The notes beneath the pieces were generated by a model. That model saw only the letters and a list, made by a program, of their open reading frames with translations. It searched no databases and was not told the origin of the DNA. From Benincasa hispida (lineage: Eukaryota > Streptophyta > Magnoliopsida > Cucurbitales > Cucurbitaceae): a DNA stretch of 64,000 nt. The first letter of the stretch is position 1. Each line of letters opens with the position of its first letter. Below are positions 1-12,391 of this stretch, piece by piece. Made by a program: the position numbers and the translations under genes. Location of the stretch: the NCBI RefSeq assembly GCF_009727055.1, contig NC_052349.1, positions 46,955,174-47,019,173 of the forward strand, given 5' to 3'.

Positions 1-99
1 GATGGTCAAATGATTTTAAAACAAAACAATAAGTTTTTTCTTTTCTTAGGAAAAATAAGTGAAATATAGATAATAATAAAGTGACGAAGAGTTAAATGT

Positions 100-1167
100 T
101 TAAGAGTTGAGTAAGGGATAGTCCGGGATTTTCAACTTTGCGGAGATTGTTTCTGGCTGGAAATCTCCTTCGCAATATGCCTTTATCCATTGTCCATTAA
201 CTTTAAATGTTCAACTGCCATCCTTGGTGATCAGTTCCACCGCACCATGTGGAAATATTGCTTTGATGATGAAGGGACCGAACTAGCGCGATTTTAATTT
301 TCCTAAGAAGAGCCGCAATCTTAAATTGAAGAGTAAAACCTTTTGCCTGACTTGAAGGTTCCTAGCCCATATGCGTTCATCATGCCAGTGCTTGGTGCGC
401 TCTTTATAAATCTTCGCATTCTCATATGCGTTGACCCTCCATTCTTCTAGCTCGACTAGCTGCAGTTTTTGCGCTTCCTCTGCTTTCTTCAAATCAAAAT
501 TCAATTTCTTGATCGCCCACAATGCTTTATACTCCAGCTCCAAAGGCAAATGACATGCCTTGCCAAATACCAATGCATAGGGGGACATACCTGTAGGTGT
601 TTTAAATGCGGTCCGGTATGCCCACAATGCATCATCAAGCTTCATCGCCCAATCTTTCCGCGAAGGTTTTACCACCTTCTCAAGTATCAACTTAATTTCT
701 CTATTGGACACTTCAGCCTGACCATTCGTTTGCGAGTGGTATGCGGTGGTCACCTTTTTGGAGGATATTGTATTTGCGTAGTAGCTCCTTTATATTGTGA
801 TTGAAAAAGTGTGATCCTTCATCACTTATGATGGCACGGGAAGTGCCAAAACGAGTGAAAATATTTTTCTTGAGGAACTGGAAGACTACTGCCGTATCAC
901 TTGCGGCGCATGAAATTGCCTCTACCCACTTAGAAATGTAATCGACGGCCAATAAGATATAATGCTTTCCATGCGAAGGAGGGAATGGTTCCATGAAATC
1001 AATCCCCCATACGTCAAATAATTCCAGCTCCAAGATAGTGTTCATTGGCATTGTGTTCTTCCATGAAATGTTGCCAGTGCATTGACACCGATCACATTTC
1101 ATTACATAGTCAGCAACATCCTTAAATAATGAAGGTCAAAAGAATCTACTTTGCAAAACTTTAGCTC
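100..1167 (-). pseudogene. Athila-type Ty3/gypsy integrase remnant
   Basis: On the minus strand two frames together spell a Ty3/gypsy integrase. The upstream frame (1102-713) has the core with YISKWVEA and ISDEGSHF, carrying the first two catalytic aspartates. The downstream frame (753-283) has [14 protein letters not shown] with the glutamate, then [18 protein letters not shown] and the C-terminal domain, which reads on with stops to about position 100. The two frames overlap at 713-753, so a frameshift separates D-D from E and no active enzyme can be made. Part of the zinc-binding domain is readable above 1102 and stops where the gypsy LTR begins at 1168. No RT is present on this side. Family assignment is secure; the Athila subfamily is inferred from similarity to the neighbouring Athila-like element. 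Confidence 0.85.
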
Positions 1168-3204
1168 CAATAGGCTCAGGAACTAGACCTTTCGGTCCCC
1201 TAACCATCCCGTGAGGTTTTACTTTCTGGCTCAGGAACTAGGTCTATTAACCCCCTGATATTCCAGATTACATAATCTCATTCGTATGATAGGTACTCAT
1301 TCATAACATAAGCATATACAATTTATTCTAAAATATATGCTTTAAGACTTAAAGGAAAGTACCATTCACCTTGTTAAGGTAGGAATATTCCTTTCTAGAA
1401 GTTCCTTGATCACCTCGGGCTCCCTTTTGAACCCTAAATTCCAGATTCAACTTAAAGCTCAGATTACTCAAAGTTCTAAGCTTTATCTAGAGCTACTTCC
1501 TTCTACAAATATGCTCTAAAATGTTTCAGGAAGCTTACCTCAACATCCTAGATTATAACTCCTTGTGGTTTGGCCAGAATCTTCAAAATATCAAGACTGG
1601 CTCAAGCTTACCTGACAGCTCGACCCTTCTGCCTTTTCCTCATTCTTCAGCCTGATTCCTTAGAGCTTCTTCTCCGTCAGCCCTACCTTGAAAACTAGAC
1701 TCTCTTAGCTTTCAAGTGGCTTTGGAATCACTCCAAACATACGAGTATTTTAGGAGAACTCCTCATCCCAAGTTGATGCTACTTCCTGTACTTTCTGTTC
1801 GATAGCATCTTCCTCTATTGGAACTTCATGACTGACGCATGGTCTTGCTGCTATCAACGCATGTGTTCCTTCATCAATGCATAGTCCCCTCCCAATTAGC
1901 CTTCATGCACTCTTCTTTATGTCTTTTAAAGATAATTTCAATTATGGTCTGAAGTCCTTGGCCCTATTTATAGACGTCCAAGATTTCTCTAAGGTCGACA
2001 CCTCCTACTTGGCCGCATGTCCAAGTGTCCTTTCCTTACACTATTAACGCAACCTTGCGTCATTGCAACCCAAGGTGTCCTTCTCTTCCTTTAGCCAACA
2101 CATAGCCCTCATATTTGTATGTCTTCTTATGCATCCACCTCATTTACTTAAGGCTTAAGATTTCTTCCTATCAAGCCACATGTCTGGATGACGACTTTGA
2201 ATGTGTCCATCCTTTATATGTGTTCATCTAACCACAAATGTGTCCATCCAAATGCCACAACATTCCTATGTCCGGACATCACCCATTGGCGCATGCGTCC
2301 ATCCCATGTTTGCGCCCTTGCAGTGTCACCCTTCAAGCCATTGCTGCCTAGCACCTTTCCCTATATGCGACTCACTAACCTCGATTATGCCATTTCCAAT
2401 TAATGCAACCTTACCTTATGCATCCAATTAATGTAAGGTCACATATACTAGATGCTCGCAAGGCTCTTCCTTGGTCGTATGCCCTCTACTGCATGGCTTA
2501 TCCTTGCCCTATGCGCTCAACTAGGATTATGACCAATATTCTTCCACCGCATACTATTTGCTCAAGCCTTGTCCTATGCGTCCACATGCCTCAGATGTCC
2601 AACGTATATAGCACATCTCCAACGCATAACACTAATGCATAGTATCGCTACATAACACCAACACATAGTATCGCCGTATGACACCAACGCATAGTGTTGC
2701 CACATACCATCGACCGCATGCGTAGCATCGTCGCATCCATCGCAAATCCATCACGGAGCATCGCCGCATGCCATCACATAGCATCGTCGCATACTCGATC
2801 AATGCATGCACACCTCTAGCACCTTGCGCCTATGTTCGACAACTTGAGGCTACCATATGCTCTACTAACCTCTCAAACATAGGCTGCCACATGCTTGTCC
2901 CCGTATAGCCTTTCCTCTCGGCCATACTTCAACCTCTTTCAACGCCCAAATAACCTCTAAAAACTTCATGGCTAACGCATGGCACCACACCAACACATTG
3001 TCAAATACTTAGCCATTTTTTCTTGGCTTCCAACGCATGGTTATACTTAACCAAATTTTCACTAGTTATGGCTTATCTCAAAGCTACTCAACAATCTATT
3101 TAAACACTTAGAAATTTCTTTCACTTCAACATAGAATTCAACTTTCACTTAGTTAATCCCTTTTATTTCCTGCTTAAGTAGGGAAAATAGAAATTCGGGT
3201 TTCA
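1168..3204 (-). mobile_element. Truncated gypsy LTR, copy 1
   Basis: This aligns by eye with three other copies in the window (8378-10311, 49324-51835, 52379-54180). Shared landmarks are the 'ctcaggaactagacct' block near 1170, the 'cctcgggctcccttttgaac' block near 1415 and the end 'attcgggtttca' at 3204. The minus orientation follows from the complete element at 49324-54180, where the primer site lies next to the other end. About 0.7 kb of the end that begins TGTCACACCCC is missing, so this copy is truncated at 1168. Its flanks belong to two different Athila fragments on opposite strands, so it is not a simple insertion. Confidence 0.75.
2625..2728. repeat. 26-bp tandem repeat in gypsy LTR copy 1
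   Basis: Four units begin at 2625, 2651, 2677 and 2703, each close to cataacaccaacgcatagta followed by tcgcc. Beyond 2728 the motif decays into irregular gcatcgtcgcat-like pieces up to about 2810. The other gypsy LTR copies carry different short repeats in the comparable part. Confidence 0.8.
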
Positions 3205-4440
3205 TATGAAATTATTCATTGTGATCCAGAACTTGAACGGACTTTGAGAAGAGTAAAAAGAAACAAGAGAGTTGAGTTCAACGCCATGAGAAACCAAGGG
3301 GGAGCTGTTAGAACTATCAGAGATTATTTCCAACCAACTATCCCTACAACCCAGACAGGCATTGCTGAGGCCCCAATTAATGCCATTAATTTTGAGCTAA
3401 AACTTGGTTTAATTCAGATGGCATGGGACCTCACATTTAGGGGAACTTCACATGAAGATCTGTATAAGCACATCTGCTCTTTCCTGGAAATTAGTGGGAT
3501 AATAAAAATGAACAGAGTTTCTTCTGATGCTATTCGATTGAGATTGTTTCCTTTTTCTGTGCAAGACAAGTCAAAAGATTGGCTGGAGTCACTTGCAATA
3601 GGAAGCATAACCACATGGGATGAGTTGGCCTAAGCCTTTATGAACAAATTCTTCCCTCTTATGAAAACAAGCAAACTGAGAATAGAAATTGACACATTCT
3701 GACAGAGAAAGAACGAGCAGTTATTCGAGGCATGGGAGCGCTATAAGGAGTTGTTGTCGAAATGCCCCCAGCACGGATATCCTGACTGGTTACAAATCCA
3801 GTTATTCTACAATGGGTTGACCAGTACAACGAAATCCATCTTGGATGTTGCTGCTGGTGACTCAATTTTTGCAAAAACTACTGATGCTGCTCTGGCATTA
3901 TTGAAGGACATGGCTGCCACGAGCTATAATTGGCCCTCAGAATGATCTCCATCTAGAGTGGTTGGGATTTATGAACTCAATGAGGTAAATGCTTTACAGG
4001 TGTATATGGCTACTTTGACTAACACCAATTAATCTTTTGTCCACAGGTACTCAACCATAGATTGCATCGATGGCGACTTGTAATGCACTTACATCATGGG
4101 AAGTACTTAACCCTGAGTAGGCAAATTATGTGCGCCAAGCGACCCAATTTCAAGAAATCCATCAAAATTCATATCAGATGAACCAACCCACTCATTATCA
4201 CCTAGGTTTGCGCAATCATGAGAATTTTTCTATGCTTACAATAAGAATGTTTTGTAAGCACCTCTAGGTTTTTCTGAAAAGAAACCATCCGTGGAGGCTT
4301 TGCTTGGGGATTTCGTAAAGGAGTCAAGGAGCATAACCAATTTCTTGGAAAGCACTGTAACGAGTCATAGGAAAGCTATCCAGAACCTTGAGGTTCAAGT
4401 TAGCTAGATCGCTGCTAAATTAAATACTATGAACAAATGA
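3205..4440 (+). pseudogene. Athila-type gag (broken)
   Basis: The frame opens inside coding sequence right after the gypsy LTR end (IHCDPELERTLRRVK), so the true start and the 5' LTR are missing. The longest piece (3244-3633) has the Athila gag signature FELKLGLIQM, FLEISGIIK, DAIRLRLFPFSVQDKSKDWL and SITTWDELA. A TAA at about 3631 and a TGA at about 3701 interrupt a frame that otherwise continues: FMNKFFPLMKTSKLR, then LFEAWERYKELLSKCPQHGY to 3945. Both stops could be C-to-T changes from Gln and Arg codons. After 3945 the reading is fragmentary. The protein would have been the structural capsid precursor; this copy cannot make it. Confidence 0.88.
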
Positions 4441-5449
4441 GCTTTTCCTAGCTGTATGGAGAAAAACCCAAGGGAAGAGTGCGAAGCAATAACCTTGAGA
4501 AGTGGAAAAAATATTGTGCATCCTGTGACAGACTAGATAGAGGAACAGGTGGTATTGAGTCCTACAACTGGTATTGTGAATCAAGGGAAAAAGGGTGATG
4601 TTCCTATATCATCCAAATCAGGGAGTAGTTCTGAACCTTCACCTGCTGTGTTAAATAAAATCCTCTATCTCCAGCGCTTTCAGTAAAAGAAATTGAATGA
4701 TCCGTTTGTTGAATTTTTAGATATTTTTAAGAAGCTTCACATAAATATTCCTTTTGCAGATGCTCTGGAACAAATGCCAAATTATGTAAAGTTCATGAAG
4801 GAAATGTTGTCTTTAAAGAAGAAGTTTGTAGAGTATGAGACGGTTAGCTTAAATGAGGAATGCAATACTATATTGCTGAAGAAGTTACCATAAAAATTGA
4901 AGGATCCTGGGGGTTTTACGATCCCCTGCACTATAGGGAATCTGACGGTAAATAAAGCTTTATGTGATTTAGAAGCCTCAATTAATCTGATGCCTTTATC
5001 TTTGTACAGGAAACTGGACATATGAGAGGTACAGCCGACGACGATATCATTGCAGTTAGCAAATCGTTCCCTCACTTACCCTCGTGGTGTAGTAGAGGAT
5101 ATTCTAGTTAAAGTCGGTGACTTCATCTTCCCAGCAGATTTTGTAGTCCTAGATATGGAAAGAGTCTAAAATTCCCATCATCCTTGGAAGGCCATTCCTA
5201 GCCACAGGCAGAGCGTTGATTGATGTATATGATGGAAAGCTTACACTTCGGGTGAATGATGAGAAGATGAAGTTCAACATTTTTCATTCTTTTAAACCCG
5301 AGGAACCTGTAAGTTCATGCCAAGAGATCAATGAAGTTGTTTGTGAAAATTCTGGACAAACTTTTGGTAAAGGAAAGGGCAAGGAAAAGGTAAGTAATCC
5401 TGAACAACCTTCCAAGGAAGGTAATGTAAATTTTCTAGATTATATTTGA
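4441..5449 (+). pseudogene. Athila-type protease (broken)
   Basis: After a linker (4693-4893), the frame has the Athila aspartic-protease layout: [85 protein letters not shown]. The active-site triplet normally read as D-(L/S/T)-G is D-L-E here (codon 4972-4974, GAA), consistent with G-to-A decay, and stops occur at about 5023 and 5165. A lysine-rich tail follows (5360-5449). No RT or integrase follows in this orientation, so the element is a gag-protease derivative rather than a complete retrotransposon. Confidence 0.88.
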
Positions 5450-6963
5450 AAGGGAGATATAGAACTCATGGACAAAGGGATGGTGGATTATGCATTTTCT
5501 GATGATTGTTGTTCGACAAGTCTTCTATGTGAATGCCAGTATGGAAGAAAATTGTTCATCTCATGCGCTTCAGTGCATGAAATGATGAAGCCACCTTGAA
5601 AGTTTGACTAAATTGGAGACCTGGTCTAGCTAAGGATGTTAAATTAAGCACTTCTTGGGAGGCAACTCAAGTGTTTCAGTTTTATTTCAATTGTTATTTG
5701 ATTTTTTTTAGGATAGAAAGCTACCTCATGATTTTTTTCCCCTTTCTTTTGATCCCCAGGTTGGAGATGTTTCTCAAGTATTTTCAAGCACTAGATCGCC
5801 ATCCAGATTTGTGGATCCCTGCTCATACCCAGGCTTGTATCACTCATCTGTTATATGATTGTTTTAGATGTTATGCATTGGAGACAATGCATCTTTTTAA
5901 GTTTGTGGTGGGGGGCGTACTTTGGGCTTGAGAATTGAGTTATTATGCATAATGTTTTTGAGTTGATTGATATATGCATGTTATTGTTGATTTTGAGGAA
6001 AATTGAAAAATTTTGAAAATTTGGTTCAAATTTGGTTAGGAAGAATGCTGAGACTGCTTTATTTGTATTCTTTGGTTGTTTTCTCTTATAAAGATGGTTG
6101 ATGAGTCAATCATGATGTATGTCATGCTTGAAGTAGAAATTGGATAACATAGTTCTGTCTTGAGTGTTCTTTATTCTGAATCCATCTTTGTATCTTTTGT
6201 TATCTTGAGCACGAACCACTTTAATTTAGAACCTCTAACTGAACAAAGCATTAATTTAAGTCAATTTGGTTGTCAACTCGAAAGGCCCCACTGGTTAAAG
6301 AGTATCTTGCATGATGGTTTGTAATGTTAGACTAAGAGGAAAGAAAAGAATATTATCATTGCCTTTGAAAAAAAATAGAGTGTGCACTCATTTGCTTAAA
6401 AGAAATATCTTTTTATTATTTTAAACTTGTAATGTGTATACATGGATGGGGGTAAAAAGAGCTACCTTTGTTGTGATCAATTAGGACACCTGGGAATTGA
6501 CTATGTATGGTTCCCTGTAGTGGATGTGTGAAAGCTAGTGCCCATAGGTAAAATTATGCAAGTTTAGGACTATTTTGTCGTTTGAAATAAAAACATATAT
6601 AAGGCACCTTAGTGGACATATTACTTCCTTGAGTGTGGTGATGCTTAATGATTGGTGCTTGAGCTAGATTAGGGGGGAAATTGATGAAGCTTAATTAAAT
6701 CTTAAGTCAGTTGTTGAGTTCTAAATTAATGGAGGGGAGACACACACACAGGGGATAAAAATTTTTGGCTTCAGAAACTCTCAATGTTTAGGATGTGTAT
6801 GGATTTTTCTATGGAAGAGTGTTGTATATGTTGAAAAGATGATGAAAATGGAATAAGAGAAAGCAAGTTTGGAACCTTTTCATTTCAGTAATCATTACTT
6901 CTCCTACTTTATGTTTCTTTCTTTTCTTTGTTCGGGACTAGCAAAGTTTTAAGTTTGGGGTGG
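5450..6963 (+). other. Athila 3' non-coding region, pol deleted
   Basis: No coding match was found. Near 5600-5670 the text includes 'ttcttgggaggcaactcaag', a sequence typical of the region just after pol in Athila elements, lying only about 200 bp after the protease. The 4 kb or so that should hold RT, RNase H and integrase is therefore absent. The region ends in a purine-rich tract, aagtttggggtgg (6951-6963), the expected polypurine tract before the 3' LTR. Confidence 0.65.
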
Positions 6964-8362
6964 TGAAAAGCATCTAAAAACTGCTTTTATTACCTTCAAA
7001 TTTAGAACTAATATTGCTAGCTTTGTTTAGTTTATGTGGTTTATTGAATAATTTCGGGAAACTAAGCATCAGGAGCAATTTGTGCGAAAATGATAAAAAA
7101 ACTCGGGGCAAAACTCCCAATTTGAGCAATTACGAGTTGGTTATGGAATTAGGAAGAAACCAAGGATCAAGGGGTAAGAAAAGAGGCAATTTTGGAAGAC
7201 AATTTAGGGGAGCCAGCGTTGGACGAGCATTGTAACATTGCTCCCTGACGCTACAAACCCGAGAGCAATCTAAAACAGGGCAGCGTCGCAATGCTACTCG
7301 TAGCGCTGTAATGCTACGAGTTCTACGCGCGGTTGGCATGACACCAGCGTTCAGCGTTGCAAAACTACAAGGGCATTATAAATTTTGTGTTGCGCCGCTA
7401 GATCTGAAGGGAAGAAATTTTTTAGAGTTATACACAAAAACTCAAGTCTATATAGAGGTAAATTAGAGCAATTTCGATCCGTTTCGGCTTAAGACTCAAG
7501 ATTTTGATTGAGGGTTGATCCGAGAGTGATTTTAGTCTGATTGTGATGGGAAGAATTGATCGAGAACGTGTATTTTGTTGAAGAGCAATCCAGAATTCAT
7601 GGCAAGAGTCAAGGAGATTGTGATTGGGATTTTATCCTATTGAGGGGAGATTGTTCTTTAACGTTTATATTAATTGTTTTCCTATGGTGACTGCTTATTT
7701 GTTGATTATTGATTAGAATCATGCATGGCTAAACTCTGTTTCTAGGGCGTTTGTGGATTTTAGGGATGTTACTTTGAGTATTTGAATTTACAATTGCTTG
7801 ATTTTGCATAGATTTCTAAATTGTTTGTGCTTAATGCTTTTGATTAACTAGCCATTAATTGAATGAACATAAGTTAATTAGATGTCTTGAGAGAGAATTT
7901 AATTTGCTAGACTCAAGAATTTATATTGTTATTCAAAATTTTATGAGAATGAATTTAGAATAATAAGGGGTGCGATTGAAGGGTCTTAATGTTGTAACTA
8001 CTCAAGCGATAGAAGAGATTTGGGTCGATGGTTAGTTATTAGGAAGGTTTGAGCTCGAGAGAGGATTTCCTGATTTTAGAACTTTAGCCTCAGTCAATCG
8101 ATTTCAATCAATTTCCTGTCATTACTCATTGTACCCCCTAATTGAAACAACACCCTGGATAAGTTCGCTTTGAATTGTAATCGTGTGTGTGAATTTTTGT
8201 TCTTTTTAATCATCAATAAAAATCATCTTTTGGTTGCTTGGATAAAACTGACGAAGAACTGTGATAGCTAAGCTTAGGAATAATTGCTTACGCCAGTCCC
8301 TGAGGACGATACCCTATTTTGGGATTTATTACTTCGATACGTACACTTGCGTTCACGCATCA
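6964..8362 (+). mobile_element. Athila-type 3' LTR
   Basis: The interval begins TGAAAAGCATC directly after the polypurine tract and ends cttgcgttcacgcatCA. It contains the block 'tccctgaggacgatacc' (8296-8312) followed by 'acttgcg', typical of Athila LTR ends. Length is about 1.4 kb. Within it, 7205-7380 is rich in GC pieces such as gtagcgctgtaatgctacgag, resembling the palindromes at 26755-26814. Exact ends are inferred from TG/CA. Confidence 0.65.
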
Positions 8363-8377
8363 ACGACTATTCCATAA

Positions 8378-10311
8378 TGTCACACCCCGCCTCAGACCAC
8401 CCTTCGAGCCTGAGAAAGGGTGTGATTGATAACAGTTATCAACCCTTTGGTCGACACTTACTGACTAATAACTTTTGCGAAAATAACCCTGATACCAATA
8501 TACAAATTCATATACAGCGGACCGATTAAGTTAAGGAGGCAAACTACAGCGATTTAAGTAGGCCCCTTTCATTACAACAATGTAACGTTTATACAACTCC
8601 AAAACTTAATTACAAGTTTACAACAACAACCGTAAAACCCTCTCAGAGTGTAACTATGGCATATGGCAGACCTTGACCATAGTAGCACCCTGGAACTCTT
8701 CACCTTTCGCTACCTGGGAAAAGGAAAAACATTTAGAAAGCATGAGCTATAAAGCCCAGTGAGTGACCAGAAAACTTATTTTTATTAGAAGAACTACCCC
8801 ATACTTGGGTACTTTTGCTCATATACCTTCTTAACTGTGTCCTTCAGTATTGAGCTACTCGAATACCTTCTCAAATGTCCTTTGGTATTGAGTTTCAATT
8901 AAAACTAGTCATAAAATAACTTTCTTTAATAAAACTTAGAAAACATGTCTTTATCTGAAAGATCTTTCTTTAGCACGTGGTTTCTTAAAACATTGAAAAC
9001 ATTTTAGTCACTCACCTTGATCGTTTAGGAACCTTCCTCTCTAGAAGTTCCTTTGTCACCTCGGGCTCCCTTTTGAACCCTAAAATCCAAATTCAATTTA
9101 AAGCTCAGATTAATCATAGTTATATGCTTTATCTAGAGATACTTCCTTCTACAAATATGCTCTAAAATGTCTCGAGAATCTTACCCTAAAATCTTAGCTC
9201 AGAAATTCTCGTGGTTTGGCCGGAATCATCAAATCATTAAGACTGACCCAGCTTACCCGACAGCTCGACCCTTCTGTTTTTTCCTCATTCTCCAGCCCGA
9301 TTCCTTGGAGCTTCTTCTCCGGAAGACCCACCATGAAAACTAGACTCCTTTAGATTTCAGATGGCTTATGAATCACATCAAACTCACGAGTATTCTGGGA
9401 GAACTCCTCGTTCCAATTTGATGCTGATTTCCAAACTTCACTGTTCAATGCGTCCTCTTTGAACTTCTATGTCCAACACATGGATTTTGCTCTAACACAA
9501 GGTTTCCTCAACTTTCCCACTCTTCTTAAATGTATTTTGAGTTGTGATTTGAAGAATGAAGTCTTTGGTTCTATTTATAGGCGTCCAAGATTGCTCCATG
9601 GCCGACACCTTCTACTTGGCCGCATGACCAAGTGTCTCTTCCTTACACCATCAACGCAATCTTGCATCAGCACAACCCAATGTGTCTTCTTCTCCTTTCA
9701 CCAATGCATGGCCCTTAACTTTGTATGTCTTCTTATGTTGCCACCTCTTTTACTTAAGGCTTAAGAATTCTTCCTAACAAGCCACGTGTCCGGATGACAT
9801 CCTCCATGAGTTCATCCTTCATATGCGTCCACAAACTCTTGGATGTTCAATGCATCACTTCCATTTTCCTTCCTTCAACCACACGTCATCACCAACAACC
9901 CTTCCAATGCATCAACACAACTTCTTCCAACGCATTGGTCTCTTCCAACGCATCAACACAACTTCTTCCAACGCATTGGTCCCTTCCAATGCATCAACAC
10001 AACTTTCTATACTTAGCTAAATTTCCAAATTTCCCCTTTTCCCAAGTACTCTTTCCAAGATCTTGTGGCCAATGCATAGTAATGCCTAATCCAACACTTA
10101 GTCAATTTTCAGGGACTTAAAGCTACTCACATAGCAATGCCTAGTCCAACACTTAGTCAATTTTTAGGGATTTAAGCTTAACTCAAAGCTACTCAAGAAA
10201 AATCTATTCAACACTTAGAAATTTCCTTTTTCTTCAACATAGGATTTACTTTCTCCTAGTTAATCCGTTAATCACCTGCTTTAAGTAGGAAAAATGGAAA
10301 TCCGAGTTTCA
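8378..10311 (-). mobile_element. Gypsy LTR, copy 2 (complete ends)
   Basis: The interval begins TGTCACACCCCG and ends gagtttCA, the same ends as the LTRs of the element at 49324-54180. At 1934 bp it is shorter than the 2512-bp copy 3, mainly through a missing block near 8760-8990 and a different short-repeat region. No convincing 5-bp target duplication is seen: cataa on the left, cacat on the right. The left neighbour is an Athila LTR and the right neighbour a broken copia integrase, so the insertion site has been rearranged. Confidence 0.8.
9902..10008. repeat. 41-bp tandem repeat in gypsy LTR copy 2
   Basis: About 2.6 units with period 41 start near 9904, 9945 and 9986. Each carries ccaa(c/t)gcatcaacacaac followed by ttcttccaacgcattggtc. 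The array takes the place of the 26-bp array of copy 1 and the tcgtctagc array of copy 3. Confidence 0.85.
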
Positions 10312-11033
10312 CACATAGTTTCAAAGGTGTTCTTGTAACACTCTTGGATGGAACTCAATTCAAAATATAAGTTGCAGTGTGTACTGCATAACCCCAAAAT
10401 GAGTCCATTAGGGATGCATAACTCATCATAGACCGAACCATGTGCAACAGGGTTCGATTTCTCCTTTATGATACATCATTCTGCTGAGGTGTACCAGATG
10501 CTGAGAGCTGAGATACAATTCCATGTTCTATCAAATAGTTCTAGAATGTAAGATCCAAAAACTCTCCACTTTGATTTGATCGAAATGTTTTAATCATTTT
10601 ATTTAATGCATTTTCAACTTCAGCCTTAAACTCTGAACTTTTCAAAAGCTTCAGACTTCTGTTGCATTAATAAACATACCCATATCTTGAATAATCATCA
10701 GTAAATTTGATGAAATATTCAAACTCTCCTTTTGCTTTAACATTCATCGGACCACAGAGGTCTAAGTGTACAAGCTCTAAGGGTTTTTTTGGCCCTATGA
10801 CCTTTTCCAATAAAAGAGTTTTTAGTCATTTTTCCTTTAAGGATGACTCACACACAGGTAAAGAATTTTCTTCTAACTCGCTTAGAAGTCCATTCTTAAC
10901 CAATCTCTCAATCCTATTGAGATTGATGTGTCCTAATCTTCAGTGCCAAAGACGGATATTTTCTTTAGGAGAAATTTTAAGTCTTTTATTTTGAGTTACC
11001 ACAATTTTAAACATTTCAGTGTTAAGGAGGGCT
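10312..11033 (-). pseudogene. Outer copia element: integrase remnant
   Basis: Minus-strand reading in shifting frames gives integrase pieces: KMTKNSFIGKGHRAKK, a core with LDLCGPMNVKAKGE, then TFRSNQSGEFLDL, IEHGIVSQLSA, GTPQQND and SKSVTRTPLK. These match the plus-strand family member at 17940-18480. The order protease-integrase marks Ty1/copia. The remnant ends abruptly at the gypsy LTR (10311), and its RT and RNase H are nowhere in the window. Confidence 0.8.
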
Positions 11034-11409
11034 TTAGTTGCTAACGGTCTTAACACATACAAATTTATCTTTAAGATCAACACAACAAATTAATACTCCA
11101 TTCTTGTAAACAAACACTTTATTTACTTGAAAATTAAGAAAGTGATATTGTTCAAGAAGACATTTTACAGAAATCAGATTCCTTTTCAAGCCTGGAACTA
11201 CATATACATTATCTAATAAAATATAAGATTTTTGTAAACAGAGTCTAAGCCTTCCCACTGCCATAATTGAGACGACATGCCCAGTTCCAACACGCATCAT
11301 CATCCCCCTAGCTTCCAGTTGCCGCTAGGAACTAATTCCTTGAAATGAAGAATAAATATGGTTAATGGCACCTGAATGAATTATATCCAGGCTGAATTAT
11401 CATCCTCCA
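11034..11409 (-). pseudogene. Outer copia element: protease/GAG-pre-integrase remnant
   Basis: The minus frame 11303-11034 reads GTGHVVSIMAVG, YVVPGLKRNLISVKCLLEQ and NKVFVYKNGV, the block between protease and integrase in this copia family. It matches VFVVPELKGNLISVKCLLQ of the inner element at 17590. The DSG protease site itself lies in broken sequence around 11310-11400 and is not readable in one frame. Confidence 0.8.
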
Positions 11410-12255
11410 CTAAACAAGTCTCCAATACAAGTAAATCAGATTTACTTTGTTTAGCCTTCTTCTTTTCTGCCAAGTATTTGGGATAGTTCCTCTTTCAATG
11501 TTCCTCGTGGTTGCAATGGAAACAGGTTCCCTTTGCAATCTTGGTCTGTTTACCCTTCTGGGCAGCAAGTGATTAGTTAGCTTTCCCCTTTCCACCTTTC
11601 TTTTTCTTCCACTTTTTAGTGCCAGAAGAAGAAGGCACAAACTTAGTTCCAGAGGTCGAACCTCTATAGAACTTCTTGGAGAATGAGGCAACATTTGCCT
11701 CTCCCTTTTGTTCCTTGCTTTTCAATAAGGACTGAAAAGTCTGAAGCTCATTGAGCAAGGTGATTAGGTTGTAGTCAATCTCGTTCATAACAGCATTGCT
11801 ACGAACTGTAGGAAACTTTCAGGTAAAGATTCTAAAATGAAGCTAACCTGATTGGCTTCATCAATGACAGACCCATTCATCTCCACTACATTGAAATAAA
11901 CCATCATGTTGAGAACATGTTTTCTAACAAATGCTTCTTCTTGCATATGGGCATTTAAGAAGTGTTTTAGAGTGTCGTGCCTGAGTTGTGCAAACGGTTG
12001 TCCGAACATCCCTCGTAAGGACTCCATAATCTCATAGGCAGTGATCATGGGCTCATGTTTCTTGGCCAGAACTTTAGAAAGGCTAGCCAAGATATACACT
12101 CGGGCCTTTTCATTTTTCCTTATCCAACGCTCATATGCCTCTCAAACATTTTGAGTGGCATTTTGAGCAGAAATAGGAGGACAATCCTTCATAAGGACAA
12201 AATGCTGGTCAGTAAGTTTGTCGGCAGCGAGTAAGTTAAGTGTCGTGGAAGTCAT
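11410..12255 (-). pseudogene. Outer copia element: gag remnant
   Basis: The minus frame 12099-11785 has AYEIMESLRGMFGQPFAQLR, EAFVRKHVLNMMVYFNVVEM and VSFILESLPESFLQF, the retrotransposon gag domain of this copia family. Overlapping frames (11788-11573 and 11694-11410) continue with LKSKEQKGEANVASFSKKFY, a lysine-rich stretch and a degraded zinc-knuckle region. At least two frameshifts are needed to read it through. A start is expected near 12255, where sequence like the inner element's LLSADKL block appears. Upstream of gag the leader is cut at 12391 by the inner element and resumes at 24701. Confidence 0.85.
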
Positions 12256-12391
12256 GATTTTAATCTGCTGAAACCATACAATTTATTTATATTAGTAATC
12301 TATGCATTAACCCATTTGCAAAAACCAATCAAATTTAGCAAAATAATCCAATGCACCCTAAGTGACATTTATTTTTTAATGATGTTTCAGT

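Noticed and set aside
469..804. Plus-strand ORF of 111 residues
   Set aside because: It lies on the reverse strand of the integrase remnant and has no domain character.
2188..2642. Three overlapping plus-strand ORFs (2188, 2201, 2403)
   Set aside because: They fall in gypsy LTR sequence rich in short repeats; cysteine/proline/histidine-rich composition comes from the repeat words.
9794..10120. Two overlapping Ser/His/Asn-rich ORFs
   Set aside because: They translate the 41-bp tandem repeat of gypsy LTR copy 2.
8378..10311. Simple solo-LTR insertion with target duplication
   Set aside because: Flanking 5-mers (cataa, cacat) do not match and the two neighbours are different elements.
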